Counted from the stretch's first letter, positions 32,224 through 44,719 are shown. The stretch is 64,000 nt of DNA from Limnoperna fortunei (GCA_944474755.1 OX104112.1:79063756-79127755), one strand, 5' to 3'. Notes: generated from the letters alone by a model not told the origin. Program-made: numbers and translations.

Positions 32224-32480
32224 TTAATATAATTTGGAAAGATTTCATGAATATTAAAAAAAAAAGGGTTCCTTATTATCCAACTACATAAGCAATTCCA
32301 AAGCATAACATTTAAATGTTAAAATTTACACATATCGGACTACATTATTCAGAAAAAAGAATATAATTTTAAAAACAGGATTCCTCATTTATTCCAACAG
32401 CATCTGCAATTCTACCAAAGAACAGTTAAATGTCATAATTTTCAAACTAAAATAATTTGGCAAGATTTCAAGAATATACA
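32224..32480 (+). repeat. Degenerate tandem repeat flanking the retrotransposon
   Basis: After the TTAA duplication, ATAATTTGGAAAGATTTCAT resembles ATAATTTGGCAAGATTTCAA at about 32453. The AACATTTAAATGTTAAAATT block is shared with 17321. The unit is about 125 bp, with at least three diverged units counting the left flank. Confidence 0.5.
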
Positions 32481-32534
32481 GTATGCAAAAACTTTGAAAT
32501 GCAGCAATACACTTAGATGAACAACAATTCTTGG

Positions 32535-32713
32535 AGAACATGTATACACTCTTGAGGTAAATGCAAACATTAGCACCTGTATAGCATTTCTAATTATAAA
32601 ATTTACAAAGGATGAAAACTAGGTGAACATTTATACACTCTTGAGGTAAATGCAATCATTAGCACCTATATAGCATTTCCAAATATAAAATGTACGAAGG
32701 ATGAAAACCATTT
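32535..32713 (+). repeat. 90-bp tandem duplication
   Basis: GAACATGTATACACTCTTGA at 32535 and GAACATTTATACACTCTTGA at 32625 start two near-identical units that each end GGATGAAAAC. Confidence 0.75.
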
Positions 32714-32824
32714 GACTTTATATTGATTTAAATGCTCTCTGTAACCATATTACTAATGGAATAATTATCTATTCACAAATAAAAACAAAGGAAATTAAAA
32801 TGCCATTTGTTCTGAGAACAAATG

Positions 32825-33911
32825 AGAAGGTCTTTCCCACTGTTCCTCTTAAGTAAGAAAAGTTAGGTGATGCTATGGGATTTTGTGTCTTGCTATAGCA
32901 CAAAATGTCACTTCCAGTCATAAAAATGAATTATTTGAGTAAAGAAAGTGGTCCCGAGCCAAAAAATATATGGTTGTTAAGGACTTTCATTCGGTTGCTA
33001 GGGACAAAAGGCCACTTCCGGTCATGCAATGACATATTTCTGTAAAGAACATCATTCTGATTCTAAAAATATATAGTTGCTAAGGACTTTTTATAACGGT
33101 CACCTTGTTGCTAGGGTATGACCTTGACCTATGACCTTTGACCTTTGGCACAAATTGAAGCTCTTTTTCTACTGATCATGTTTAACCTATATGTTTACTA
33201 TATTATCTCTAACCGTTTTCAAGTTTTAACCAAAAAACCGATTAACCGAAACGCGTCAAGGGCAGTAACTCAAAAATGGTCCATCGCACAGCTTTCGGTC
33301 AAATGTACCAAATGAAGGTCTCAATAAGTGGAGTATTTTTTCCATTTATTGTCTGCTTCTATCTTTTATGGTTTGCGAGATATAGTGCTAACAAGACCTA
33401 TGGTGACCTTTGACCTTGACTTTTGACCTTTGACCTTGACATTTTTAAATGTAACATATGTCACTTAGGATCAATGGTGGTGGTCCCAAGTCTCTAGGAC
33501 TTACGGTTTTCGAGAAAAAAATTTTGACGCGTTGCGACATTTTTCAGGTCAAAAACGCGTAAACAGGAAGTCGATTGGAAAAAAAAAATGTGCATGACAA
33601 ATCATCGCCATAGGACCAGCGACATTTTGTACACTTCAGATTTTAAGAATCGGTTACGGTTTCTGAGTTTATCTGCTAACAAGGGTTTTCGTGTTGGGGC
33701 AGATAACTCTGTTACTAAAAATAGATCGGTCTAAAAGCATGAGCCATGTCATCTCCGGATATGACCGATTGATGTTACCAAGTATCGAAATGATACGTCC
33801 AGACACTTTTTGGCAAACCCCCGCGGAAGAAGAAAAATAATAATAATAATAATAATAATAATAATCATAAGAAAGACAAGAAGGTCTTTCCACTGTAGTG
33901 GGAAAGACCTT
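32825..33911 (+). mobile_element. Hairpin-ended element, family F
   Basis: It starts GAAGGTCTTTCCCACTG and ends with a terminal hairpin (33881-33911, AAGGTCTTTCCACT paired with AGTGGGAAAGACCTT, one bulge) and then AATTAAGG. The 5' motif is thus repeated as the left hairpin arm. The inside holds many TGACCTTTGACC-type motifs and an (AAT)n microsatellite at 33837-33866. No ORF. Confidence 0.65.
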
Positions 33912-33916
33912 AATTA

Positions 33917-35185
33917 AGGAACCCAAAAAGACTCTCAGAACACTGTGATATCACGGCAAGCAACACTTTCTCTGTTCAAAATTAAAATATTTAACTGGAT
34001 ACCAAAACAACAATACAATTTTTAAAAATAATATCTCTTCTATAACAAAAAAAAAATATTGTAATTAAACTATTATAGAGCAAAAAAAACCCCATATTTT
34101 AACATAAAATAATAATAAAAGGATAATACATTGTAGTTATTTTGGGAGGGAATTAGGATAAAAACAGAGATAACATTACATGTAATAAAATGAAAATACA
34201 GTGCTACATAATGCTTGTCTACAGTTAAAATAAAAGCAGAGCAAATATTATACGACATATAATGATAAGAAACAAAAAAGGAGCACAATACATTTAAAAT
34301 ACACTAATAAAGCATATAAAAGAAAAAATGTGTGTGATGCAATTAGTGTACATTATTTCTTAAAGTTAAAATAATAGCACAGCAAATTACATAACTTAAT
34401 TATATGAAACAAAAACTTAACATATTCAATCAACATGCACAAGACAAGAAAGAATAATTACCGGTAAGTATCTAATACTGCAACATATATGGGACTTACA
34501 AAGCAAATGGATTTCAACAGAAAGTACATAATACTACTAGGAATAAAAAACATCAACCTCTTAACAAACCTAGTGTTACAGCTTTATATTTAGGAAGAAA
34601 TTTCTTGTTGACCTTGTTAATTTTGATGTTTTACCTGCTATATTATATATATGATCTAGCTGATAATCATAAAATCATGCTAGACAGCTTAAATAGCACA
34701 GTTTGGACAAATTAAAACTTTACTAACATTTTAAGATATACATTTAGCCTTTTCTGCAACTCATTTTTCAAGATACGTTTGGCTAAAGTATACTGAATAT
34801 CAACATATTGATATGTACATATACCTTCTGCCATTTTCAAGTATGAATTTTCTGGAAGTGACTATTATTTAAAATTGCAAAGAAATTTTACCTTTTTTTC
34901 ATTAGAGAAAAAATGAAATGTGCCTTATATATTTCAAAATAAATTGTGCTTTTTCTTTTAAACATAGTCATTGAGACATTGCATCTATGCAAAACAATTA
35001 TAAACTAAACAAAAAAGACAAATAACTGTAAATGCCAGTACAACTGATATGCTAGTTTAAATACTGTGAAAAGTTTTACACTATAAAAATATAGCACCAC
35101 TGAACAGAAAAGTGAATTCAAATACTTTTTATTATTGCTAGGCAGTTGCTTTCACAAAAATGTAAAAATGTTAATGATTATATAC
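33917..35185. other. Non-coding stretch
   Basis: AT-rich, and I see no gene or bounded repeat. Confidence 0.4.
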
Positions 35186-35189
35186 TAAA

Positions 35190-36262
35190 AGTCCTGTACG
35201 GATGCCAATAAGGGTCATTTGAAAAAAAAATTATGTTGTAATTACGACATAACACAGAGGTGTTTACCCCTTTTCAGTACTCCCAGTAATCCTAATTATT
35301 TTTTTCAGTAATTTGGCACATTTATCAGTAATCTGAAACTTTGCACATAAAATGTCTATGTCCGAATTTAGAACAATATTAAAAGAGTTTCTGGCCAGTC
35401 TTTTACTATAAAACATCTTTCTGATGCACATTTTATTGATCAAACATTAATAAAAAACACGTTTATTCAATATTGTAATACCTTTACAATTTCACAAAAT
35501 CGAAACCAAAAGCATTTGAAAGTTAATTGCAATACCTTTAGCGGCACATGTTTCAAACAAAATCCGAATCACTTTGGCGTGTTTTTTACACCAAAAATAT
35601 CATACCAAGCGTTTAACTGACAAAGATTAAAAACTAAAATTGCTACAATGGCGGAAATGAGTAATGCCGGGTGCATTTCCGTGATGCGTATTTTTAGACC
35701 CAAATTCGGAATGATTCCAGAAAATCCGGGATGGTAAACACCTCTGCATAACATGTCGTAATAACAACATAGAAAGTCGTAATAACGACATAGCTATGTC
35801 ATGATAACGACATGACAGTGTCATAATTTGGACATAAACAGTGTCGTAATTTCGACATAACAATGTCATAATTGCGAAATATCTATGTCATAATAACGTC
35901 ATAACATATCGTACAAAAATTTTCATCCATTCACCACTAATGTTGAAAATTGACTAAGTCGGTAAACAGAAAGTAGATATGCAACAGACCTGAAATCGGT
36001 ACTCACAATATACGACCACATGGTAAGGTCAAATATAAAATCTCAAGTGGTTGTGATGTTGTGATAAGTAGTTGCTGAGAAAACTGTTACGAAAGTTATG
36101 TTGCAGACGAAGGAAGGACAGGGGTAAACCAATATACCCCCCACTTTGAAGCAGGGGTATAATAACAAGATAACTATGTAGTTAGTTGAAATTATGAGAT
36201 GGTAAATACGACATAAATTTTTTTTTCAAACTATCCTTATTGGCTTCCGTAGTCCTGCAATT
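35190..36262. mobile_element. Fold-back element with palindromic minisatellite and nested insertions
   Basis: The ends are inverted relatives: GCCAATAAGGGTCATTTGAA (left, about 35203) and, in reverse complement, GCCAATAAGGATAGTTTGAA. Each continues into AAAAAAAAATTATGT-type sequence. Inside, 35750-35910 is a minisatellite of degenerate palindromic units such as TCGTAATAACGACATAGCTA. A hAT-like element (35255-35746) is nested near the left end. A family-E-like 3' end (ATATACCCCCC...AGCAGGGGTATAA) lies at about 36127-36168. Confidence 0.65.
35255..35746. mobile_element. Short hAT-like element (492 bp), non-autonomous
   Basis: The TIRs are CAGAGGTGTTTACC, perfect over 14 bp. The flanks share CATAACA (7 bp) on both sides. 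CAGAGGTG ends and a 7-8-bp duplication fit hAT elements. The duplication is embedded in a repeat that contains similar words, so its exact length is unsure. Confidence 0.65.
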
Positions 36263-36407
36263 TTAACACCTTTAAATATTATAAAATGAAACTACAATAT
36301 CAATGTAGTCTAACATGTGTTTCAAATGTTAAATAACATTTCAGTGTACCAGTGCATACAAGCACCTGAAAATTATTTGATAGAACACATTTTAAATATA
36401 TATAACT

Positions 36408-36813
36408 GAGGCTTCCAGGAGCCTGGTGTGATAAAGCATAGTAATCTACTCATTGAAATGACTTCAAATTTGAAATGTTTACACTGAAAAAAAAAATTTC
36501 CACATGGAAGCCATGTGAAGTTCAATACAACAAAAAGAGAAAAATTATGCTTCTATCTAGCAGCCAGAATCTGTGAGGCCTTCTAGTTTAAAAGAAAATG
36601 TTCAAAATCTATTAAAAATAAGAATTCTTCTTTGGAAACTAAGTGTATACCCTATAAAAATGAAAAGAGGGATATTTGTAGAGTACCTCACAAACATCAT
36701 TTCTACAAAGTTTGGCTTAAATTGGCTGAGATCATTCAACTAAGATTAAACAGACAATGGACAAACAGTGATGGCAATAGCTCAGCCTGACTTTCAGTTA
36801 TCTGAGCTAAAAA
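36408..36813 (+). mobile_element. Hairpin-ended element, family A, short diverged copy
   Basis: It begins GAGGCTTCCAGGAGCCTG and ends GTGATGGCAATAGCTCAGCC, with arms AGCTCAG/CTGAGCT before TAAAA. It is about 405 bp with no amplified tandem repeats. Confidence 0.6.
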
Positions 36814-36966
36814 CCTAAAAGATTAAAAGTAAATGTTTAAAGAAGAGAGTTTCCTAAAGATAAAATCTATCTCGTAACAATGAAGCAAATATAATTCAAA
36901 AGTTTCAGCATCCAGGCTGTTAAAACTTACCAAATAAACAGAGAAAAAACCATTGCACTCTTAACC

Positions 36967-39044
36967 AGAGGCTCTTAAGAGCCTGTATCGCTCACCTGAT
37001 TTTATAGGCAATGAAGATGACATTTCCCTGATGTTAAAGTAAGTCCTGTAATTTTCAATAAACTTAGGACCATCCAAACAATATTACTAGAAAGCTTTGT
37101 TTCCATTGGTTAACCGGTTGTATAGAGAAGATTTTTTTTATTTGCCCATAGGGTCCTATGTTAAACTAAGTCCTGCAGCGGTGGCCATTTTGAATTACCA
37201 AATGGCAATAAACATAAACTTTAAAGAAGACCATCCAAACAATATTGTCAGTAAGTTTTGTTGCCATTGGTTAATCAGTTTCAGAAAAGAAACCTAATAA
37301 AACTTTTTCCCATAGGGTCTACTGTTAATCTATGTAATGCTGTGGTGGCAATTTTGATTTTCCTATTGGCATAAAAAACATAAACTTCAAAGGGGACCAT
37401 CCAAACAATATTGCTAGTAAGTTTTGTTTCCATTGGTTAGCCGGTTTTAGAGAAGAAGCCTTTTTAAAATTGTTCCCAAAGGGTCCTATTTAAACTAAGT
37501 CCTGCTGTGGTGGCCATTTTAATTTTCCAATTGGCATATAAAACACAAAACTTTATAAATGACCATCCAAAATAATATTGGTAGTAAGTTTTGTTTCCAT
37601 TAGTTAAACGGTTTCAGAGAAGAAGCCTTTTTTAACCTTTTTCCCATAGGGTCCAATGTTAAACTAAGTCCTGCGGTGGCGGCCATTTTAAATTTCCGAT
37701 TGGGATAAAAAAATATGAACTTTATAGAGGACCATCCAGACAATATTGCTAGTAAGTTTTGTTTCGATTGGTTAACCGATTTCAGAGAAGAAGCCTTTTA
37801 AACTTTTTTCCCATAGGGTCCTATGTTAAACTAAGTCCTGCGTTGGTGGCCATTTTGAATTTCCAATTGTCATAAAAAACATAAACTTTATAGAGGACCA
37901 TCCAAACAATATTGGTAGTAAGTTTTGTTTACATTGGTTAACCGGTTTAAGAGAAGACGCCTTTTTAACTTTTTCCCATAGGGTCCTATGTTAAACTAAG
38001 TCCATCGGTGGCATACATTTTGATTTTCTTATTGGCATAAAAAACATAAAATTTATAAAGGACCATCCAAACAATATTGGTAGTAAGTTTTGATTCGATT
38101 GGTTAACTGGTTTCAGAGAAGAAGCCTTTTTTAACCTTTTTCCAATAGGGTCCAATGTTAAACCAAGTCCTGCGGTGGTGGCCATTTTGAATTTCCGATT
38201 GGGATAAAAAACATGAACTTTATAGAGGACCATCCAAACAATATTGCTAGTAAGTTTTGTTTCGATTGGTTAACCGATTTCAGAGAAGAAGCCTTTTTAA
38301 CTTTTTTCCCATAGGGTCATATGTTAAACTACGTCATGCGTTGGTGGCCATTTTGAATTTCCAATTGTCATAAAAAACATAAACTTTATAGAGGACCATC
38401 CAAACAATATTGGTAGTAAGTATTGTTTACATTGGTTAACCGGTTTAAGAGAAGACGCCTTTTTTAACTTTTCCCCATAGGGTCCTATGTTAAACTAAGT
38501 CCTTCGGTGGCGTCCATTTTGATTTTCCAACAGGCATAAAAAACCTTAACTTTATAAAGGACCATCCAAACAATATTGGTAGCAAGTTTTGATTCGATTG
38601 GTTAACTGGTTTCAGAGAAGAAGCCATTTTTAACTTTTTTCCCATAGGGTTCAATGTTAAACTAAGTCCTGCAATGGTGGCCATTTTGAATTTCCAATTG
38701 CCATAAAAAACTTTAAAGAGGACCATCCAAACAATATTGCTAGTAAGTTTTGTTTTGATTGGTTAAACGGTTTCAGAGAAGAAGCCCTTTTAAACTTTTT
38801 TCTCATAGGGTCCTATGTTAAACTAAGTCTTGAGGTGGCGGCCATATTGGTTTACCAATCCAAAAAAAAAACACAAACTTTGTAAAGGTCCATCCAATGA
38901 ACATTATGGCCAAGTTTGGTTTCATTTAGCAAAGTGGTTTCAGAGAAGAAGATTAAAATGTAAAAAGTTTACAGACGCTGACGCCGCCGACGGACGCAAA
39001 GTGATAACAATAGCTCACCTGACCCTTTGGGTCAGGTGAGCTAA
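36967..39044 (+). mobile_element. Hairpin-ended element, family A, with tandem array
   Basis: The 5' end has a 16-bp palindrome AGGCTCTTAAGAGCCT followed by CGCTCACCTG. The 3' end is a perfect 14-bp-stem hairpin (AGCTCACCTGACCC, TTT, GGGTCAGGTGAGCT at 39012-39042) and then AA. The 5' CGCTCACCTG recurs as the hairpin arm. The body is a tandem array. Frames inside are repeat artefacts. The plan fits HINE/Helentron-type non-autonomous Helitrons, but no transposase is present to confirm it. Confidence 0.75.
37030..38940 (+). repeat. Tandem array of about 12 units, period about 166-167 bp
   Basis: The word CCATCCAAACAATATT recurs at about 37069, 37231, 37397, 37562 (variant), 37730, 37896, 38063, 38230, 38396, 38563, 38724 and 38890 (variant). 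Each unit also carries GGTTTCAGAGAAGAAGCC and CCCATAGGGTCCTATGTTAA. Units are diverged but of stable length. Confidence 0.85.
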
Positions 39045-39413
39045 CAACGTCTTATTGAACGCATGTGTCCAATAACATACTGACTGGTTGTTTTCTGTCC
39101 ATTGACATTAGACAGGACATCTGTTCTACTCAAATGATAGTCTTTGTTTGAACTTCCCAGCAGAGACTGGCGTTGATTGGGCAGCAGTTGAAGGCCTTTT
39201 GTCTGGAGTGAACTGACCATTTTCTGCACATTTATCTGGTGTTAAAGAATCTTGCTTCTGAAAGAAGAATTCATTGTCTGGTTAAATTCTGTTTTGCCTG
39301 CATTAACATGTCTTGAAGATTTGTACACCGATTCTAAAAACTTACAATGAGCAAGTAAAAACATCGTTAGAAAACAGTTACACATACTATATACAAGTGT
39401 GGACACAGAAAAA

Positions 39414-40587
39414 CGTCTCGCCTGCATTCCGCATCAGTAACGAAAATAAATTTCGTCATAAGCATTACGTAAATAGCATTAAATATCAGCAGCGGCCTGT
39501 ATACAAAATATTGTCACCATACCCTGCATAGTTACAGGGGAACAGCCATAACCCAAAAACTTTAACGTAGTCGCTGGACCGTGAAATTGAGGTCAAGGTC
39601 AGGTGGAACCTACCAGACAGTCATGTACTATTCATCAGCAACCTATACACCAAATATTGTCATCCTACCATGCGTAGTTACAGAGGAACTATCGTAACCC
39701 AAAAACTTTAACGTAGTCGCTGGACCGTGAAATTGAGGTCAAGGTCAGGTGACACCTACCAGACAGTCATGAACTAGTCATCAGCAACCTATACACCAAA
39801 TATTGTCATCCTACCATGCGTAGTTACAGAGGAACTGTCGTAACCCAAAAACTTTAACGTAGTCGCTGGACCGTTAAATTGAGGTCAAGGTCAGGTGACA
39901 CCTACCAGACAGTCATGTGCTAGTCATCAGCAACCTATACACCAAATATTGTCATCCTACCATGCGTAGTTACAGAGGAACTGTCGTAACCCAAAAACTT
40001 TAACGTAGTCGCTGGACCATGAAATTGAGGTCAAGGTCAGGTGACACCTACCAGACAGTCATGTACTAGTCATCAGCAACCTATACACCAAATATTGTCA
40101 TCCTACCATGCGTAGTTACAGAGGAACTGTCGTAACCCAAAAACTTTAACGTAGTCACTGGACCGTGAAATTGAGGTCAAGGTCAAGTGACACCTACCAG
40201 ACAGTCATGTACTAGTCATCAGAAACCTATACACCAAATATTGTCATCCTACCATGCGTAGTTACAGAGGAACTGTCGTAACCCAAAAACTTTAACGTAG
40301 TCGCTGGACCGTGAAATTGAGGTCAAGGTCAGGTGACACCTACCAGACAGTCATGTACTAGTCATCAGCAACCTATACACCAAATATTGTCATCCTACCA
40401 TGCGTAGTTACAGAGGAACTGTCGTAACCCAAAAACTTTAACGTAGTCGCTGGACCGTGAAATTGAGGTCAAGGTCAGGTGACAGGTGACTGACTGGCAA
40501 GTACTCATCATAAGCTACCTCTGGACCAAATTTGATGGACCTAGGGCTTGGGCTTACAAAGATATGAAGCAAGATGTCAAGTGTTTA

Positions 40588-40623
<36 letters not shown>

Positions 40624-40672
40624 ATTCCCATACATATGTCTCGCCTCCAGCGACTTTCGTCGCAGGCGAGAC
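39414..40672 (+). mobile_element. Hairpin-ended element, family B, with tandem array
   Basis: Starts CGTCTCGCCTGCATTCCG and ends with a hairpin at 40638-40672. GTCTCGCCT pairs with AGGCGAGAC, and GCGAC pairs with GTCGC around a TTTC loop, followed by AAAAACC. A (CCG)n tract of about 11 units lies at 40589-40622 just before the hairpin. Same plan as family A with unrelated sequence. Confidence 0.7.
39530..40490 (+). repeat. Tandem array of about 7 units, period about 145 bp
   Basis: ACTTTAACGTAGTCGCTGGA recurs at about 39559, 39704, 39850, 39996, 40141 (variant), 40286 and 40431. Units are nearly identical, so amplification is recent. Each contains GAGGTCAAGGTCAGGTGACA. Confidence 0.88.
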
Positions 40673-40960
40673 AAAAACCATTAACTTGATGTATTTGCCA
40701 TGTTTAGTTCCACCTGCCACAGAAAGATTGATATGTGATTGATATGTGGAAAATTGACTGATGCAAACATCACCTGCTAACATTTTCTCTCCATGATATT
40801 AACGTCCATGTTGCTTGAACAGGAAAAGTTTTAATATTAAAAATTAATAGTTTTAAAGTGACCTTGTTTAGTGATAACAGTCCAATAATTTCATTTCAAC
40901 ACTTGTTATCAAGTAACAGTGAATTTATAAAAAAACATTTTAGCAAAAATTCAATAAAAA

Positions 40961-41216
40961 AAATCGAAGAATGTGTCCATGGGACACAGATGCCCCCGCT
41001 AAATGAAGTCCCAAACAGGGAGTAGTTGTCCGACAGGTCTGAAAGTCGCTTAGGACGTACAACTTGTGATACTGAACCACCCTGCCAAATGTCAAATTGT
41101 TCTCATGTACGGTTTCTGAGAAAAGCTTGACAGAAATTCGTACGGACGGACCTACGTACGGACCGACATGAGTAAAACTTAATGCCCCCGGACATGTCGT
41201 CGTGGGGGCATAAAAA
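40961..41216 (+). mobile_element. Hairpin-ended element, family C, copy 1
   Basis: Short 5' hairpin GTGTCC-ATG-GGACAC, then GATGCCCCCG. The 3' end is TGCCCCC...GGGGGCA enclosing the palindrome GACATGTC, then TAAAAA. One internal unit. The 96-codon minus-strand frame across it is an artefact, since the same sequence recurs as repeat. Confidence 0.75.
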
Positions 41217-42764
41217 TAAAAAAAGGCCATAGGTACCCTAAAAATGAGAAAAATAGTTTAAATGACAACAATCCCAATTCTATCTATTATAGTTTACAGA
41301 TGAAAGAGGGAAAATGCTAAAATTGGTAAACAAATAATCATGAATGGGCAAGAACTTCTATAAGGAATCATTTGACAATTCTAAATTGATGGTAGGTGGA
41401 TCTTTACATTCTTATAAGCATATTGTTCTGCTGCCAGATTTTCATTTTCTGTAATAATTTTTAAGATTTTACCTAAGCTTTTTTTAGCAATCTATCTTGT
41501 ATCCCCCAGAGTTAAACTTTAATTACATAGATTATCACTATTTCCATTAAAATATTATAGAAAAATGCTTTAGCAGTCTTCACGCTGAACTTTCTTGGTC
41601 ACAGGCCAACTGGGCCTGTACCTACAGAATTTTAGAGGCCCACAAGATAAATAAGCCCAAATTTTTCATGTCAATTTTTAAAGTGTCAATACTCAGAAAT
41701 GTTTTTTTAAAGTTACAGTTAAAATCAATAAAACCAATTTCAGTCATTTATTCTCTTGAAACATTTATTCTCTTGAAAATGTCATTAGCATTGCATTTCT
41801 GGGAATATAACAAGGAGATCTTGCATTATAGGTAACTTTTTTAACTAACTGTTGGTATGGGCAATTTTATTTTTATATATGGATTTATTTTAAGCAGTTT
41901 AAATTATTGATAAGTATCAATGAAAGATCAGAACAAACAGTTTGAATAACTTATCATGCTTATCAGTCTTTTTTATCCCACATATCCATAAATATTAAAC
42001 ATTACTATAAAAAAAGAATCACAAAATTATTCAATAAAATAAATGTTTCTTTGTTATTAGTACATAAGTTGATTGAATAATATAAAGAAGAACTAGAAGT
42101 AGAAAATGGATACACCATCAAAATTGAAGTTTTTGAAAGTGACTGCAAAAATCTTTACTGTTTAATCTTTACAACAGTCATTTCAATACAAGAAGCATCG
42201 TATTTGCAATCTCCGATCCTGAGTTCATAACAGCTACGGAAATACTAATATTTACTTTTGCTTTGAACTGGTACTAGTATCTGCCCTTTTTTCCCAATAT
42301 GCTTTACGTTTAAGGTAAAAGTCAGACGGGAACCAACTTAACCTGTTTTTGATTATTACAGTTTCTTAAAAAAAAACACGCAAAAAACATGAAAAAAATA
42401 ACGCTGCGACAAAAAGACAATTGCTGACCAAAATGGGAAGTAAATTGAAGGTTATTTTTGTTTATTGCAACCTACCCCAAATTTTAAATGTTTTCGAGAT
42501 CATGATGAGAAAATAAGACTGGTTACAAAATTTATTGAACTAACAGGACCAGTTTCCGTTTACGTATTTATTATGGTTTTGGTTTTGCAATAAATTACGC
42601 TATGACAAGTTAAATAAATAATATGCATCTCTGGCGATTTTTCCGATGCAGTTGGTATATTTTCTAATTGTGACCTTTGAACTAGACGCTTACCCATGGT
42701 AACATACTATAATTGAAGACAAACTTGCATTCTGATTGGACAAAAATAGTTTGTTTGTTTGTTT
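41217..42764. other. Non-coding stretch
   Basis: No gene or bounded repeat that I can support. Confidence 0.4.
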
Positions 42765-42910
42765 GAATAATGTTTGATGCCATTTTCAGCAATTTTTCAG
42801 CTATATCATGGCGTCCAGTTTTTATTGGGGAAGGAAACCAGAGTACCCGGAGAAAACCCCAACCTGCCGTAGGAAAACTGGCAATCCTTGTCAATTAAGA
42901 TTGGAGTCGA
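42765..42910. repeat. Interspersed repeat shared with 11330-11475
   Basis: CAGCTATATCATGGCGTCCA and CCGGAGAAAACCCC mark it. It continues further than the other copy, into a CCACTCACTGTG-like end (in reverse complement). Confidence 0.6.
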
Positions 42911-44490
42911 GTACACCCTGCCCACAGTGAGTGGACAAAAATAGTAAAAAATTCTGCGTTCAAACAATCTACTATGGTATACTCTGAAAAGTATCCCAAT
43001 TCAGTTGCATTTCTCAATTATTATTCCAACAGACTGGTGTTTTAAAACAATTGGTAGTTGTAATTAAACTTTAGAAAAAATGATTTTTATGCCAAATAAT
43101 GCCATTTACAACTGATAAACAATATCTAAATGATAAAACCATATGTCATGTAATTTTTGCGCATTTCGTCTGGGGTAGAATTATTATTTGCTTTGACCAT
43201 CTTATCTGTAAACAATCTTGACGTCGATGATGTATTTACACCATATTTTCTCGATTTGACTGCCTGCACATCCACCATCTCTCTCTATCGTGAAATTATT
43301 GTCATATAAATGATATTACACTAAGGTATAATTAGGTCATTGATAATTGTAGGAACGACCCATGACTTACACGAGACACTGTGGTTCGATAACACATTTT
43401 GTTTACTATACATGCACCGTTCATAGAATTAAGGATAAAATTCACTGATGGTTCCGCTGCAATTATTTATCTCCCCCCACCTATTTTTTGGAATAGCATA
43501 CACATTACAGATTTCAATTCACATTTAATTAGCATTGAATTGACCATTTTGTGTTCATGTTAATACAATTCTAATTAAAATATTTTATTTTTAAGTTCCC
43601 ATTTTAAAAGATAGTCAAGTTAATAAAATATCAAACTGTAATGAATATTACTTGATGCATGTAAGTACATATTTGCTTATGAAATTTCTTTTAAAAAATA
43701 GGTGCTGTTATGAAGTATTAAAATGTTAACTAACTTGTTTTCGAGTTAAAATATACGCACATCGCAAGAAAAGACATAGAAAGGTTTGTATTTTTTTTTA
43801 TTTACCATTGTGGTAACTTCTGAAATAGATTTTCATTGTGGATATTTTAATATGTTTATTGTTAGCTCTATGATTTTTAAAACCATTAATGCCCATCTTC
43901 TTTCTTTGCATCCGTCGTCGTTCACGTGGAGACAGGAGATGGAGCTCTAATTGCAAAGTCTCTTTTTGATAATACCCTATTGTTTAATAACATGTTTAAA
44001 AAGTCCATGATTAATACATTAATGTAGCAACCTTCTTAGCCTTACTTAGCCGGATACAGTTAGCAGCACGTTAATTATTTACCTTCCCCACACACATTAA
44101 TGAGAGAAAACGTCACTGTTACTTGTCTCTTTCTTTCGTTAGATAAATTTTTAAAAGTTTTTTTTTCTTATTGTGGTTTGTTCAGTTTCCCTTCTACTTT
44201 ACATACACCTAAATGCATCGACTATCATTTTTAAAGATAGTACTTGTTTTATTATCAAAATTAATTAACAGCATAGTTTATACTTTTAGAGGTCCAGACT
44301 TGATTTTACATGCCTCGGGCATTGGACTACCGGTTTAATTCGAAGTCTGCTTTAGAAAATATGAAAAAATAATATGACAGTGCATTATTTTTTATTTTAT
44401 TTATTACCAGCAAAAGAAATAAATAAAACTATACACATAATTGGTATTTCAAGAGAGAATATTAAATTACAAATTACAGCAAAACTATAA
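42911..44490. other. Non-coding stretch
   Basis: No gene or bounded repeat that I can support. Confidence 0.4.
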
Positions 44491-44493
44491 AAA

Positions 44494-44716
44494 AATCGAA
44501 GAATGTGTCCATGGGACACAGATGCCCCCGCTAAATGAAGTCCCAAACAGGAAGTAGTTGTCTGACAGGTCTGAAAGTCGCTTAGGACGTACAACTTGTG
44601 ATACTGAACTACCCTGCCAAATTTCAAATTGTTCTCAAAAGCTTGACGGAAATTCGTACAGACGGACATGAGTAAAACTTAATGCCCCCGGACATGTCGT
44701 CACGGGGGCATAAAAA
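44494..44716 (+). mobile_element. Hairpin-ended element, family C, copy 2
   Basis: Same ends as copy 1 (GTGTCC-ATG-GGACAC near the start, TGCCCCC...GGGGGCATAAAAA at the end), with a small internal deletion around 44635-44670. Confidence 0.75.
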
Positions 44717-44719
44717 GCA

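Noticed and set aside
37991..38726. Two similar minus-strand frames of about 80 codons
   Set aside because: They are the same frame across successive 167-bp repeat units and are not conserved in other units.
39530..40490. CRISPR-like array
   Set aside because: Units of 145 bp are repeated head to tail without unique spacers, in a eukaryotic context; this is a tandem repeat.
40548..40783. Frames with poly-Arg, poly-Pro or poly-Gly
   Set aside because: They are translations of one (CCG)n microsatellite in three frames within a repeat element.
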